A stretch of DNA of 64,000 nucleotides from Ptiloglossa arizonensis (Eukaryota; Arthropoda; Insecta; Hymenoptera; Colletidae), in assembly GCF_051014685.1 (NCBI RefSeq), contig NW_027479432.1, forward strand, positions 1 through 64,000, written 5' to 3'. Of this stretch, positions 36,470 to 48,484 are shown piece by piece. Every line of letters starts with the position of its first letter. The first letter of the stretch is position 1. The notes under the pieces are model-generated. The model was not told the origin of the DNA, searched no databases, and was given only the letters and a program-made list of their open reading frames with translations. Made by a program: the position numbers and the translations under genes.

Positions 36470-39400
36470 GTTTCTTACATCCAAACTGCCATATCTCGCG
36501 AACGGATTGACCAATCCGCAAAATTTCTGATGCATCTGAAAGTAGAAACTCGCCCGATTACAACGGTATGCGTACTTTTCCCCTAGGCCGCTCTAGCTAT
36601 TCGTTTCGAGCATCAGAACTGCGAAAATTTTGAGTTTCTCAAGCGTTTCTTACCTCCAAACTGCCATATCTCGCGAACGGATTGACCAATCCGCAAAGTT
36701 TCTGTTGCATCTGAAAGTAGAAACGCGCCCGATTACAACGATATGCGTACTTTTCCCCTAGGCCGTTGTAGTTATTCGTTTCCAGCATGAGAACTGCGAA
36801 AATTTTGGGTTTCTCAAGCGTTGCTTTCCTCCAAACTGCCATATCTCGCGAACGGATTGACCAATCCGCAAAATTTCTGTTGCATCTGAAAGTAGAAACT
36901 CGCCCGATTACAACCGTATGCGTACTTTTCCCCTAGACCGTTCTAGTTATGCTTGTCGAGCATCAGAACTGCGAAAATTTTGAGTTTCTCAAGCGTTTCT
37001 TACCTCCAAACTGCCATATCTCGCGAACGGATTGACCAATCCGCAAAATTTCTGTTGCATCTGAAAGTAGAAACTCGCCCGATTACAACGGTATGCGTAC
37101 TTTTCCCCTAGGCCGCTCTAGTTATTCGTTTCGAGCATCAGAACTGCGAAAATTTTGTGTTTCTCAAGTGTTTCATAATTCCAAACTGCCATATCTCGCG
37201 AACGGATTGACCAATCCGCAAAATTTCTGTTGCATCTAAGAGTAGAAACTCGCCCGATTACAACGGTATGCGTACTTTTCCCCTAGGCCCTTCTAGTTAT
37301 TCGTTTCGAGCATCAGAACTGCGAAAATTTTGTGTTTCTCAAGCGTTGCTTACCTCCAAACTGCCATATCTCGCGAACGGATTGACCAATCCGCAAAATT
37401 TCTGTTGCATCCGAAAGTAGAAACTCGCCCGATTACAACGGTATGCGTACTTTTCCCCTAGGCCGTTCTGGTTATTCGTTTTGAGCATCAGAACTGTGAT
37501 AATTTTGAGTTTCTCAACCGTTTCTTACCTCCATACTGCCATATCTCGCGAACGGATTGACCAATTCGCAAAATTTCTGTTGCATCTGAAAGTAGAAAGT
37601 CGCCCTATTACAACGGTATGCGTACTTTTCCCCTAGTCTGTTCTAGTTATTCGTTTCGAGCATCAGAACTGCGAAAATGTTGAGTTTCTCAAGCGTTTCT
37701 TACATCCAAACTGCCATATCTCGCGAACGGATTGACCAATCCGCAAAATTTCTGATGCATCTGAAAGTAGAAACTCGCCCGATTACAACGGTATGCGTAC
37801 TTTTCCCCTAGGCCGCTCTGGTTATTCGTTTCGAGCATCAGAACTGCGAAAATTTTGTGTTTCTCAAGTGTTTCATAATTCCAAACTGCCATATCTCGCG
37901 AACGGATTGACCAATCCGCAAAATTTCTGTTGCATCTGAGAGTAGAAACTCGCCCGATTACAACGGTATGCGTACTTTTCCCCTAGGCCGTTCTAGTTAT
38001 TCGTTTCGAGCATCAGAACTGCGAAAATTTTGAGTTTCATAAGCGTTTCTTACCTCCAAACTGCCATATCTCGCGAATGGATTGACCAATCCGCAAAATT
38101 TCTGTTGCATCTGAAAGTCGAAGCTCGCCCGATTACAACGGTATGCGTACTTTTCCCCTAGTCCGTTCTAGTTATTCGTTTCGAGCATCAGAACTGCGAA
38201 AATTTTGAGTTTCTCAAGCGTTTCTTACCTCCAAACTGCCATATCTCGCGAACAGATGGACCAATCCGCAAAATTTCTGTTGCATCTGAAAGTAGAAACT
38301 CGCCCGATTACAACGGTATGCGTACTTTTCCCCTAGGCTGTTCTAGTTATTCGTTTCGAGCATCAGAACTGCGAAAATGTTGAGTTTCTCAAGCGTTTCT
38401 TACATCCAAACTGCCATATCTCGCGAACGGATTGACCAATCCGCAAAATTTCTGATGCATCTGAAAGTAGAAACTCGCCCGATTACAACGGTATGCGTAC
38501 TTTTCCCCTAGGCCGCTCTAGCTATTCGTTTCGAGCATCAGAACTGCGAAAATTTTGAGTTTCTCAAGCGTTTCTTACCTCCAAACTGCCATATCTCGCG
38601 AACAGATTGACCAATCCCCAAAATTTCTGTTGCATCTGAAAGTAGAAACTCGCCCGATTACAACTGTATGCGTACTTTTCCCCTAGTCCGTTCTAGTTAT
38701 TCGTTTCGAGCATCAGAACTGCGAAAATTTTGAGTTTCTCAAGCGTTTCTTACCTCCAAACTGCCATATCTCGCGAACGGATTGACCAATCCGCAAAGTT
38801 TCTGTTGCATCTGAAAGTAGAAACGCGCCCGATTACAACGATATGCGTACTTTTCCCCTAGGCCGTTGTAGTTATTCGTTTCCAGCATGAGAACTGCGAA
38901 AATTTTGGGTTTCTCAAGCGTTGCTTTCCTCCAAACTGCCATATCTCGCGAACGGATTGACCAATCCGCAAAATTTCTGTTGCATCTGAAAGTAGAAACT
39001 CGCCCGATTACAAAGGTATGCGTACTTTTCCCCTAGTCCGTTCTAGTTATTCGTTTCGAGCATCAGAACTGCGAAAATTTTGAGTTTCTCAAGCGTTTCT
39101 TACCTCCAAACTGCCATATCTCGCGAACGGATTGACCAATCCGCAAAATTTCTGTTGCATCTGAAAGTAGAAACTCGCCCGATTACAAAGGTATGCGTAC
39201 TTTTCCCCTAGTCCGTTCTAGTTATTCGTTTCGAGCATCAGAACTGCGAAAATTTTGAGTTTCTCAAGCGTTTCTTACCTCCAAACTGCCATATCTCGCG
39301 AACGGATTGACCAATCCGCAAAATTTCTGTTGCATCTGAAAGTAGAAACCCGCCCGATTACAACGGTATGCGTACTTTTCCCCTAGGCCGTTCTGGTTAT

Positions 39401-40061
39401 TCGTTTCGAGCATCAGAACTGTGATAATTTTGAGTTTCTCAACCGTTTCTTACCTCCAAACTGCCATATCTCGCGAACGGATTGACCAATCCGCAAAATT
39501 TCTGTTGCATCTGAAAGTAGAAACTCGCCCGATTACAACGATATGCGTACTTTTCCCCTAGGCCGTTGTAGTTATTCGTTTCCAGCATGAGAACTGCGAA
39601 AATTTTGGGTTTCTCAAGCGTTGCTTTCCTCCAAACTGCCATATCTCGCGAACGGATTGACCAATCCGCAAAATTTCTGTTGCATCTGAAAGTAGAAACT
39701 CGCCCGATTACAACCGTATGCGTACTTTTCCCCTAGACCGTTCTAGTTATGCTTGTCGAGCATCAGAACTGCGAAAATTTTGAGTTTCTCAAGCGTTTCT
39801 TACCCCCAAACTGCCATATCTCGCGAACGGATTGACCAATCCGAAAAATTTCTGTTGCATCTGAAAGTAGAAACCCGCCCGATTACAACGGTATGCGTAC
39901 TTTTCCCCTAGGCCGTTCTGGTTATTCGTTTCGAGCATCAGAACTGTGATAATTTTGAGTTTCTCAACCGTTTCTTACCTCCAAACTGCCATATCTCCCG
40001 AACGGATTGACCAATCCGCAAAATTTCTGTTGCATCTGAAAGTAGAAACTCGCCCGATTAC
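36121..40061 (+). repeat. Large 3.9-kb block, copy 2
   Basis: Near-identical to 29,995-33,935. The few differences I saw include CCATACTGCC (37,532), GCGAACGG at 39,476 for GCGAAGGG in copy 1, and TCTCCCGAACGG (39,996). The match ends where CAACGATATG of copy 1 becomes CAACGGTATG, and from there the sequence follows the 23.7-25.0 kb block instead. Confidence 0.85.
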
Positions 40062-42775
40062 AACGGTATGCGTACTTTTCCCCTAGGCCGTTCTAGTTAT
40101 TCGTTTCGAGCATCAGAACTGCGAAAATTTTGAGTTTCTCAAGCGTTTCTTACCTCCAAACTGCCATATCTCGCGAATGGATTGACCAATCCGCAAAATT
40201 TCTGTTGCATCTGAAGGTAGAAACTCGCCCGATTACAACGGTATGCGTACTTTTCCCCTAGTCCGTTCTAGTTATTCGTTTCGAGCATCAGAAATGCGAA
40301 AATTTTGAGTTTCTCAAGCGTTTCTTACCTCCAAACTGCCATATCTCGCGAACGGATTGACCAATCCGCAAAATTTCTGTTGCATCTGAAAGTAGAAACT
40401 CGCCCGATTACAACGGTATGCGTACTTTTCCCCTAGGCCGCTCTAGTTATTCGTTTCGAGCATCAGAACTGCGAAAATTTTGTGTTTCTCAAGTGTTTCA
40501 TAATTCCAAACTGCCATATCTCGCGAACGGATTGACCAATCCGCAAAATTTCTGTTGCATCTGAGAGTAGAAACTCGCCCGATTACAACGGTATGCGTAC
40601 TTTTCCCCTAGGCCCTTCTAGTTATTCGTTTCGAGCATCAAAACTGCGAAAATTTTGGGTTTCTCAAGCGTTGCTTACCTCCAAACTGCCATATCTCGCG
40701 AACGGATTGACCAATCCGCAAAATTTCTGTTGCATCCGAAAGTAGAAACTCGCCCGATTACAACGGTATGCGTACTTTTCCCCTAGGCCGTTCTGTTTAT
40801 TCGTTTTGAGCATCAGAACTGTGATAATTTTGAGTTTCTCAACCGTTTCTTACCTCCAAACTGCCATATCTCGCGAACGGATTGACCAATTCGCAAAATT
40901 TCTGTTGCATCTGAAAGTAGAAAGTCGCCCGATTACAACGGTATGCGTACTTTTCCCCTAGTCTGTTCTAGTTATTCGTTTCGAGCATCAGAACTGCGAA
41001 AATGTTGAGTTTCTCAAGCGTTTCTTACATCCAAACTGCCATATCTCCGAACGGATTGACCAATCCGCAAAATTTCTGATGCATCTGAAAGTAGAAACTC
41101 GCCCGATTACAACGGTATGCGTACTTTTCCCCTAGGCCGCTCTAGTTATTCGTTTCGAGCATCAGAACTGCAAAAATTTTGTGTTTCTCAAGTGTTTCAT
41201 AATTCCAAACTGCCATATCTCGCGAACGGATTGACCAATCCGCAAAATTTCTGTTGCATCTGAGAGTAGAAACTCGCCCGATTACAACGGTATGCGTACT
41301 TTTCCCCTAGGCCGTTCTAGTTATTCGTTTCGAGCATCAGAACTGCGAAAATTTTGAGTTTCTCAAGCGTTTCTTACCTCCAAACTGCCATATCTCGCGA
41401 ACAGATTGACCAATCCGCAAAATTTCTGTTGCATCTGAAAGTAGAAACTCGCCCGATTACAACGGTATGCGTACTTTTCCCCTAGGCTGTTCTAGTTATT
41501 CGTTTCGAGCATCAGAACTGCGAAAATGTTGAGTTTCTCAAGCGTTTCTTACATCCAAACTGCCATATCTCGCGAACGGATTGACCAATCCGCAAAATTT
41601 CTGATGCATCTGAAAGTAGAAACTCGCCCGATTACAACGGTATGCGTACTTTTCCCCTAGGCCGCTCTAGCTATTCGTTTCGAGCATCAGAACTGCGAAA
41701 ATTTTGAGTTTCTCAAGCGTTTCTTACCTCCAAACTGCCATATCTCGCGAACAGATTGACCAATCCGCAAAATTTCTGTTGCATCTGAAAGTAGAAACTC
41801 GCCCGATTACAACTGTATGCGTACTTTTCCCCTAGTCCGTTCTAGTTATTCGTTTCGAGCATCAGAACTGCGAAAATTTTGAGTTTCTCAAGCGTTTCTT
41901 ACCTCCAAACTGCCATATCTCGCGAACGGATTGACCAATCCGCAAAGTTTCTGTTGCATCTGAAAGTAGAAACTCGCCCGATTACAACGATATGCGTACT
42001 TTTCCCCTAGGCCGTTGTAGTTATTCGTTTCCAGCATGAGAACTGCGAAAATTTTGGGTTTCTCAAGCGTTGCTTTCCTCCAAACTGCCATATCTCGCGA
42101 ACGGATTGACCAATCCGCAAAATTTCTGTTGCATCTGAAAGTAGAAGCTCGCCCGATTACAACGGTATGCGTACTTTTCCCCTAGGCCGTTCTAGTTATT
42201 CGTTTCGAGCATCAGAACTGCGAAAATTTTGAGTTTCTCAAGCGTTTCTTACCTCCAAACTGCCATATCTCGCGAACGGATTGACCAATCCGCAAAATTT
42301 CTGTTGCATCTGAAAGTAGAAACTCGCCCGATTACAAAGGTATGCGTACTTTTCCCCTAGTCCGTTGTAGTTATTCGTTTCCAGCATGAGAACTGCGAAA
42401 ATTTTGGGTTTCTCAAGCGTTGCTTTCCTCCAAACTGCCATATCTCGCGAACGGATTGACCAATCCGCAAAATTTCTGTTGCATCTGAAAGTAGAAACTC
42501 GCCCGATTACAACCGTATGCGTACTTTTCCCCTAGACCGTTCTAGTTATGCTTGTCGAGCATCAGAACTGCGAAAATTTTGAGTTTCTCAAGCGTTTCTT
42601 ACCTCCAAACTGCCATATCTCGCGAACGGATTGACCAATCCGAAAAATTTCTGTTGCATCTGAAAGTAGAAACCCGCCCGATTACAACGGTATGCGTACT
42701 TTTCCCCTAGGCCGTTCTGGTTATTCGTTTCGAGCATCAGAACTGTGATAATTTTGAGTTTCTCAACCGTTTCTT
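40062..42775 (+). repeat. Composite segment built from the 23.5-25 kb and 25.4-26 kb types
   Basis: The first part to about 41,340 follows 23,786-25,070 at a displacement of 16,276 bp (CATCCGAAAG, CAATTCGC, TAGTCTG, CTGATGCATC, CATAATTCC), with one base lost at TCTCCGAACG (41,047). It then switches to GAACAGATTG, GGCTGTTCTAG, CTGATGCATC and GCCGCTCTAGCT monomers. TTCCAGCATGAG monomers follow at 41,888-42,091 and 42,238-42,441; the second is a hybrid with ACAAAGGTATG and TAGTCCGTTGTAG. Confidence 0.75.
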
Positions 42776-43125
42776 ACCTCCAAACTGCCATATCGCGCGA
42801 AGGGATTGACCAATCCGCAAAATTTCTGTTGCATCTGAAAGTAGAAGCTCGCCCGATTACAACGGTGTGCGTACTTTTCCCCTAGGCCGTTCTAGTTATT
42901 CGTTTCGAGCATCAGAACTGCGAAAATTTTGAGTTTCTCAAGCGTTTCTTACATCCAAACTGCCATATCTCGCGAACGGATTGACCAATCCGCAAAATTT
43001 TTGTTGCATCTGAAAGTAGAAACTCGCCCGATTACAACGGTATGCGTACTTTTCCCCTAGGCCGCTCTAGTTATTCGTTTCGAGCATCAGAACTGCGAAA
43101 ATTTTGTGTTTCTCAAGTGTTTCAT
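42776..43125 (+). repeat. Two monomers transplanted from the 17/21.6-kb type
   Basis: GCGCGAAGGG with GAAGCTCGCC and GGTGTGCG, then ACATCC with AATTTTTGTTG and GCCGCTCTAG. This pair otherwise sits at 12.7, 17.07, 19.87 and 21.6 kb; the displacement from 21.6 kb is 21,175 bp, exactly 121 monomers. A small, clean long-distance transfer. Confidence 0.7.
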
Positions 43126-45200
43126 AATTCCAAACTGCCATATCTCGCGAACGGATTGACCAATCCGCAAAATTTCTATTGCATCTGAGAGTAGAAACTC
43201 GCCCGATTACAACGGTATGCGTACTTTTCCCCTAGGCCGTTCTAGTGATTCGTTTCGAGCATCAGAACTGCGAAAATTTTGAGTTTCATAAGCGTTTCTT
43301 ACATCCAAACTGCCATATCTCGCGAATGGATTGACCAATCCGCAAAATTTCTGTTGCATCTGAAAGTAGAAGCTCGCCCGATTACAACGGTATGCGTACT
43401 TTTCCCCTAGTCCGTTCTAGTTATTCGTTTCGAGCATCAGAACTGCGAAAATTTTGAGTTTCTCAAGCGTTTCTTACCTCCAAACTGCCATATCTCGCGA
43501 ACAGATTGACCAATCCGCAAAATTTCTGTTGCATCTGAAAGTAGAAAGTCGCCCGATTACAACGGTATGCGTACTTTTCCCCTAGACCGTTCTAGTTATT
43601 CGTTTCGACTATCAGAACTGCGAAAATTTTGAGTTTCTCAAGCGTTTCTTACCTCCAAACTGCCATATCTCGCGAACGGATTGACCACTCCGCAAAATTT
43701 CTGTTGCATCTGAAAGTAGAAACTCGCCCGATTACAACCGTATGCGTACTTTTCCCCTAGAACGTTCTAGTTATGCTTGTCGAGCATCAGAAATGCGAAA
43801 ATTTTGAGTTTCTCAAGCGTTTCTTACCTCCAAACTGCCATATCTCGCGAACGGATTGACTAATCCCCAAAATTTCTGTTGCATCTGAAAGCAGAAACTC
43901 GCCCGATTACAACGGTATGCGTACTTTTCCCCTAGGCCGTTCTAGTTATTCGTTTCGAGCATCAGAACTGCGAAAATGTTGAGTTTCTCAAGCGTTTCTT
44001 ACATCCAAACTGCCATATCTCGCGAACGGATTGACCAATCCGCAAAATTTCTGATGCATCTGAAAGTAGAAACTCGCCCGATTACAACGGTATGCGTACT
44101 TTTCCCCTAGGCCGCTCTAGTTATTCGTTTCGAGCATCAGAACTGCGAAAATTTTGAGTTTCTCAAGCGTTTCTTACCTCCAAACTGCCATATCTCGCGA
44201 ACGGATTGACCAATCCGCAAAATTTCTGTTGCATCTGAGAGTAGAAACTCGCCCGATTACAACGGTATGCGTACTTTTCCCCTAGGCCGTTCTAGTGATT
44301 CGTTTCGAGCATCAGAACTGCGAAAATTTTGAGTTTCATAAGCGTTTCTTACATCCAAACTGCCATATCTCGCGAATGGATTGACCAATCCGCAAAATTT
44401 CTGTTGCATCTGAAAGTAGAAGCTCGCCCGATTACAACGGTATGCGTACTTTTCCCCTAGTCCGTTCTAGTTATTCGTTTCGAGCATCAGAACTGCGAAA
44501 ATTTTGAGTTTCTCAAGCGTTTCTTACCTCCAAACTGCCATATCTCGCGAACAGATTGACCAATCCGCAAAATTTCTGTTGCATCTGAAAGTAGAAAGTC
44601 GCCCGATTACAACGGTATGCGTACTTTTCCCCTAGACCGTTCTAGTTATTCGTTTCGACTATCAGAACTGCGAAAATTTTGAGTTTCTCAAGCGTTTCTT
44701 ACCTCCAAACTGCCATATCTCGCGAACGGATTGACCACTCCGCAAAATTTCTGTTGCATCTGAAAGTAGAAACTCGCCCGATTACAACCGTATGCGTACT
44801 TTTCCCCTAGAACGTTCTAGTTATGCTTGTCGAGCATCAGAAATGCGAAAATTTTGAGTTTCTCAAGCGTTTCTTACCTCCAAACTGCCATATCTCGCGA
44901 ACGGATTGACTAATCCCCAAAATTTCTGTTGCATCTGAAAGCAGAAACTCGCCCCGATTACAACGGTATGCGTACTTTTCCCCTAGGCCGTTCTAGTTAT
45001 TCGTTTCGAGCATCAGAACTGCGAAAATGTTGAGTTTCTCAAGCGTTTCTTACATCCAAACTGCCATATCTCGCGAACGGATTGACCAATCCGCAAAATT
45101 TTCTGATGCATCTGAAAGTAGAAACTCGCCCGATTACAACGGTATGCGTACTTTTCCCCCTAGGCCGCTCTAGTTATTCGTTTCGAGCATCAGAACTGCG
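43126..45200 (+). repeat. Six-monomer (1,050-bp) tandem duplication
   Basis: Unit 43,126-44,150 is repeated at 44,176-45,200. Both hold CTAGTGATTCG (43,243; 44,293), TTTCATAAGCG, GAACAGATTG, TTTCGACTATCAG (43,603; 44,653), GACCACTCC, TAGAACGTTCTAG with GCTTGTCGAG, AATCCCCAAAA and GAAAGCAGAAAC. These markers are rare or absent elsewhere. The tail of the second copy carries extra homopolymer bases. Confidence 0.85.
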
Positions 45201-45349
45201 AAAATTTTGTGTTTCTCAAGTGTTTCATAATTCCAAACTGCCATATCTCGCGAACGGATTGACCAATCCGCAAAATTTCTGTTGCATCTGAGAGTAGAAA
45301 CTCGCCCGATTACAACGGTATGCGTACTTTTCCCCTAGGCCCGTTTCTA
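44951..45349 (+). other. Cluster of homopolymer-length indels
   Basis: Within 400 bp, four run-length changes add five bases to the register: GCCCCGATTA (C run, 44,952), AAAATTTTCTGATG (T run, 45,097), TTTTCCCCCTAGG (C run, 45,156) and GGCCCGTTTCTAG (C and T runs, 45,339-45,347). The rest of the clean array has about one indel per several kilobases. I read this as locally weak polishing, possibly a contig or read-coverage seam. Confidence 0.7.
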
Positions 45350-45890
45350 GTTATTCGTTTCGAGCATCAGAACTGCGAAAATTTTGAGTTTCTCAAGCGT
45401 TTCTTACCTCCAAACTGCCATATCTCGCGAACAGATTGACCAATCCGCAAAATTTCTGTTGTATCTGAAAGTAGAAACTCGCCCGATTACAACTGTATGC
45501 GTACTTTTCCCCTAGTCCGTTCTAGTTATTCGTTTCGAGCATCAGAACTGCGAAAATTTTGAGTTTCTCAAGCGTTTCTTACCTCCAAACTGCCATATCT
45601 CGCGAACGGATTGACCAATCCGCAAAGTTTCTGTTGCATCTGAAAGTAGAAACTCGCTCGATTACAACGATATGCGTACTTTTCCCCTAGGCCGTTGTAG
45701 TTATTCGTTTCCAGCATGAGAACTGCGAAAATTTTGGGTTTCTCAAGCGTTGCTTTCCTCCAAACTGCCATATCTCGCGAACGGATTGACCAATCCGCAA
45801 AATTTCTGTTGCATCTGAAAGTAGAAACTCGCCCGATTACAACGGTGTGCGTACTTTTCCCCTAGGCCGTTCTGGTTATTCGTTTCGAGC
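45201..45890 (+). repeat. Mosaic satellite segment
   Basis: About four monomers: a CATAATTCC type, GAACAGATTG with GTTGTATCTG (45,459), GCAAAGTTTCTG with ACTCGCTCG (45,655), and a TTCCAGCATGAG type. It joins the hexamer duplication to the 15-monomer family and shows no non-satellite DNA. Confidence 0.75.
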
Positions 45891-48480
45891 ATCAGAACTG
45901 TGATAATTTTGAGTTTCTCAACCGTTTCTTACCTCCAAACTGCCATATCTCGCGAACGGATTGACCAATCCGCAAAATTTCTGTTGCATCTGAAAGTAGA
46001 AAGTCGCCCGATTACAACGGTATGCGTACTTTTCCCCTAGACCGTTCTAGTTATTCGTTTCGAGCATCAGAACTGCGAAAATTTTGAGTTTCTCAAGCGT
46101 TTCTTACCTCCAAACTGCCATATCTCGCGAACGGATTGACCATTCCGCAAAATTTCTGTTGCATCTGAAAGTAGAAACTCGCCCGATTAAAACCGTATGC
46201 GTACTTTTCCCCTAGAACGTTCTAGTTATGCTTGTCGAGCATCAGAACTGCGAAAATTTTGAGTTTCTCAAGCGTTTCTTACCTCCAAACTGCCATATCT
46301 CGCGAACAGATTGACTAATCCCCAAAATTTCTGTTGCATCTGAAAGTAGAAACTCGCCCGATTACAACGGTATGCGTACTTTTCCCCTAGGCCGTTCTAG
46401 TTATTCGTTTCGAGCATCAGAAATGCGAAAATTTTGAGTTTCTCAAGCGTTTCTTACCTCCAAACTGCCGTATCTCGCGAACGGATTGACTAATCCGCAA
46501 AATTTCTGTTGCATCTGAAAGTAGAAACTCGCCCGATTACAACGGTATGCGTACTTTTCCCCTAGGCCGTTCTAGTTATTCGTTTCGAGCATCAGAACTG
46601 CGAAAATGTTGAGTTTCTCAAGCGTTTCTTACATCCAAAACAGCCATATCTCGCGAACGGATTGACCAATCCGCAAAATTTCTGATGCATCTGAAAGTAG
46701 AAACTCGCCCGATTACAACGATATGCGTACTTTTCCCCTAGGCCGCTCTAGTTATTCGTTTCGAGCATCAGAACTGCGAAAATTTTGTGTTTCTCAAGTG
46801 TTTCTTACCTCCAAACTGCCATATCTCGCGAACAGATTGACCAATCCGCAAAATTTCTGTTGCATCTGAAAGTAGAAACTCGCCCGATTACAACTGTATG
46901 CGTACTTTTCCCCTAGTCCGTTCTAGTTATTCGTTTCGAGCATCAGAACTGCGAAAATTTTGAGTTTCTCAAGCGTTTCTTACCTCCAAACTGCCATATC
47001 TCGCGAACGGATTGACCAATCAGCAAAGTTTCTGCTGCATCTGAAAGTAGAAACTCGCCCGATTACAACGGTATGCGTACTTTTCCCCTAGGCCGTTCTA
47101 GTTATTCGTTTCGAGCATCAGAACTGCGAAAATTTTGAGTTTCTCAAGCGTTTCTTACCTCCAAACTGCCATATCTCGCGAACGGATTGACCAATCCGCA
47201 AAATTTCTGTTGCATCTGAAAGTAGAAACTCGCCCGATTACAACGGTGTGCGTACTTTTCCCCTAGGCCGTTCTGGTTATTCGTTTCGAGCATCAGAACT
47301 GTGATAATTTTGAGTTTCTCAACCGTTTCTTACCTCCAAACTGCCATATCTCGCGAACGGATTGACCAATCCGCAAAATTTCTGTTGCATCTGAAAATAG
47401 AAAGTCGCCCGATTACAACGGTATGCGTACTTTTCCCCTAGACCGTTCTAGTTATTCGTTTCGAGCATCAGAACTGCGAAAATTTTGAGTTTCTCAAGCG
47501 TTTCTTACCTCCAAACTGCCATATCTCGCGAACGGATTGACCATTCCGCAAAATTTCTGTTGCATCTGAAAGTAGAAACTCGCCCGATTACAACCGTATG
47601 CGTACTTTTCCCCTAGAACGTTCTAGTTATGCTTGTCGAGCATCAGAACTGCGAAAATTTTGAGTTTCTCAAGCGTTTCTTACATCCAAACTGCCATATC
47701 TCGCGAACGGATTGACTAATCCCCAAAATTTCTGTTGCATCCGAAAGTAGAAACTCGCCCGATTACAACGGTATGCGTACTTTTCCCCTAGGCCGTTCTA
47801 GTTATTCGTTTCGAGCATCAGAAATGCGAAAATTTTGAGTTTCTCAAGCGTTTCTTACCTCCAAACTGCCATATCTCGCGAAGGGATTGACCAATCCGCA
47901 AAATTTCTGTTGCATCTGAAAGTAGAAGCTCGCCCGATTACAACGGTGTGCGTACTTTTCCCCTAGGCCGTTCTAGTTATTCGTTTCGAGCATCAGAACT
48001 GCGAAAATTTTGAATTTCTCAAGCGTTTCTTACATCCAAACTGCCATATCTCGCGAACGGATTGACCAATCCGCAAAATTTCTGATGCATCTGAAAGTAG
48101 AAACTCGCCCGATTACAACGGTATGCGTACTTTTCCCCTAGGCCGCTCTAGTTATTCGTTTCGAGCATCAGAACTGCGAAAATTTTGTGTTTCTCAAGTG
48201 TTTCATAATTCCAAACTGCCATATCTCGCGAACGGATTGACCAATCCGCAAAATTTCTGTTGCATCTGAAAGTAGAAACTCGCCCGATTACAACGATATG
48301 CGTACTTTTCCCCTTGGCCGTTGTAGTTATTCGTTTCCAGCATGAGAACTGCGAAAATTTTGGGTTTCTCAAGCGTTGCTTTCCTCCAAACTGCCATATC
48401 TCGCGAACGGATTGACCAATCCGCAAAATTTCTGTTGCATCTGAAAGTAGAAACTCGCCCGATTACAACGGTGTGCGTAC
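45890..48480 (+). repeat. 15-monomer-spaced family, copy 1
   Basis: Variant order GTGATAATT, GAAAGTCGCC, TAGACCG with TTATTCG, GACCATTCC, GATTAAAACCG (46,186), TAGAACGTTCTAG with GCTTGTCGAG, AATCCCCAAAA, AAATGCG, CTGCCGTATCTC, AATGTTGAG, CAGCCATATC, CTGATGCATC, then TTTTGTG...CAAGTGTTTCTTACC, a recombinant form. It recurs from about 48,515 (2,625 bp on, plus 1 base caused by CCAAAACAGCC at 46,637). GCGAAGGG and TTTTGAATTTCTC near 47.9-48.0 kb recur at 54.0-54.1 kb. Confidence 0.78.
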
Positions 48481-48484
48481 TTTT

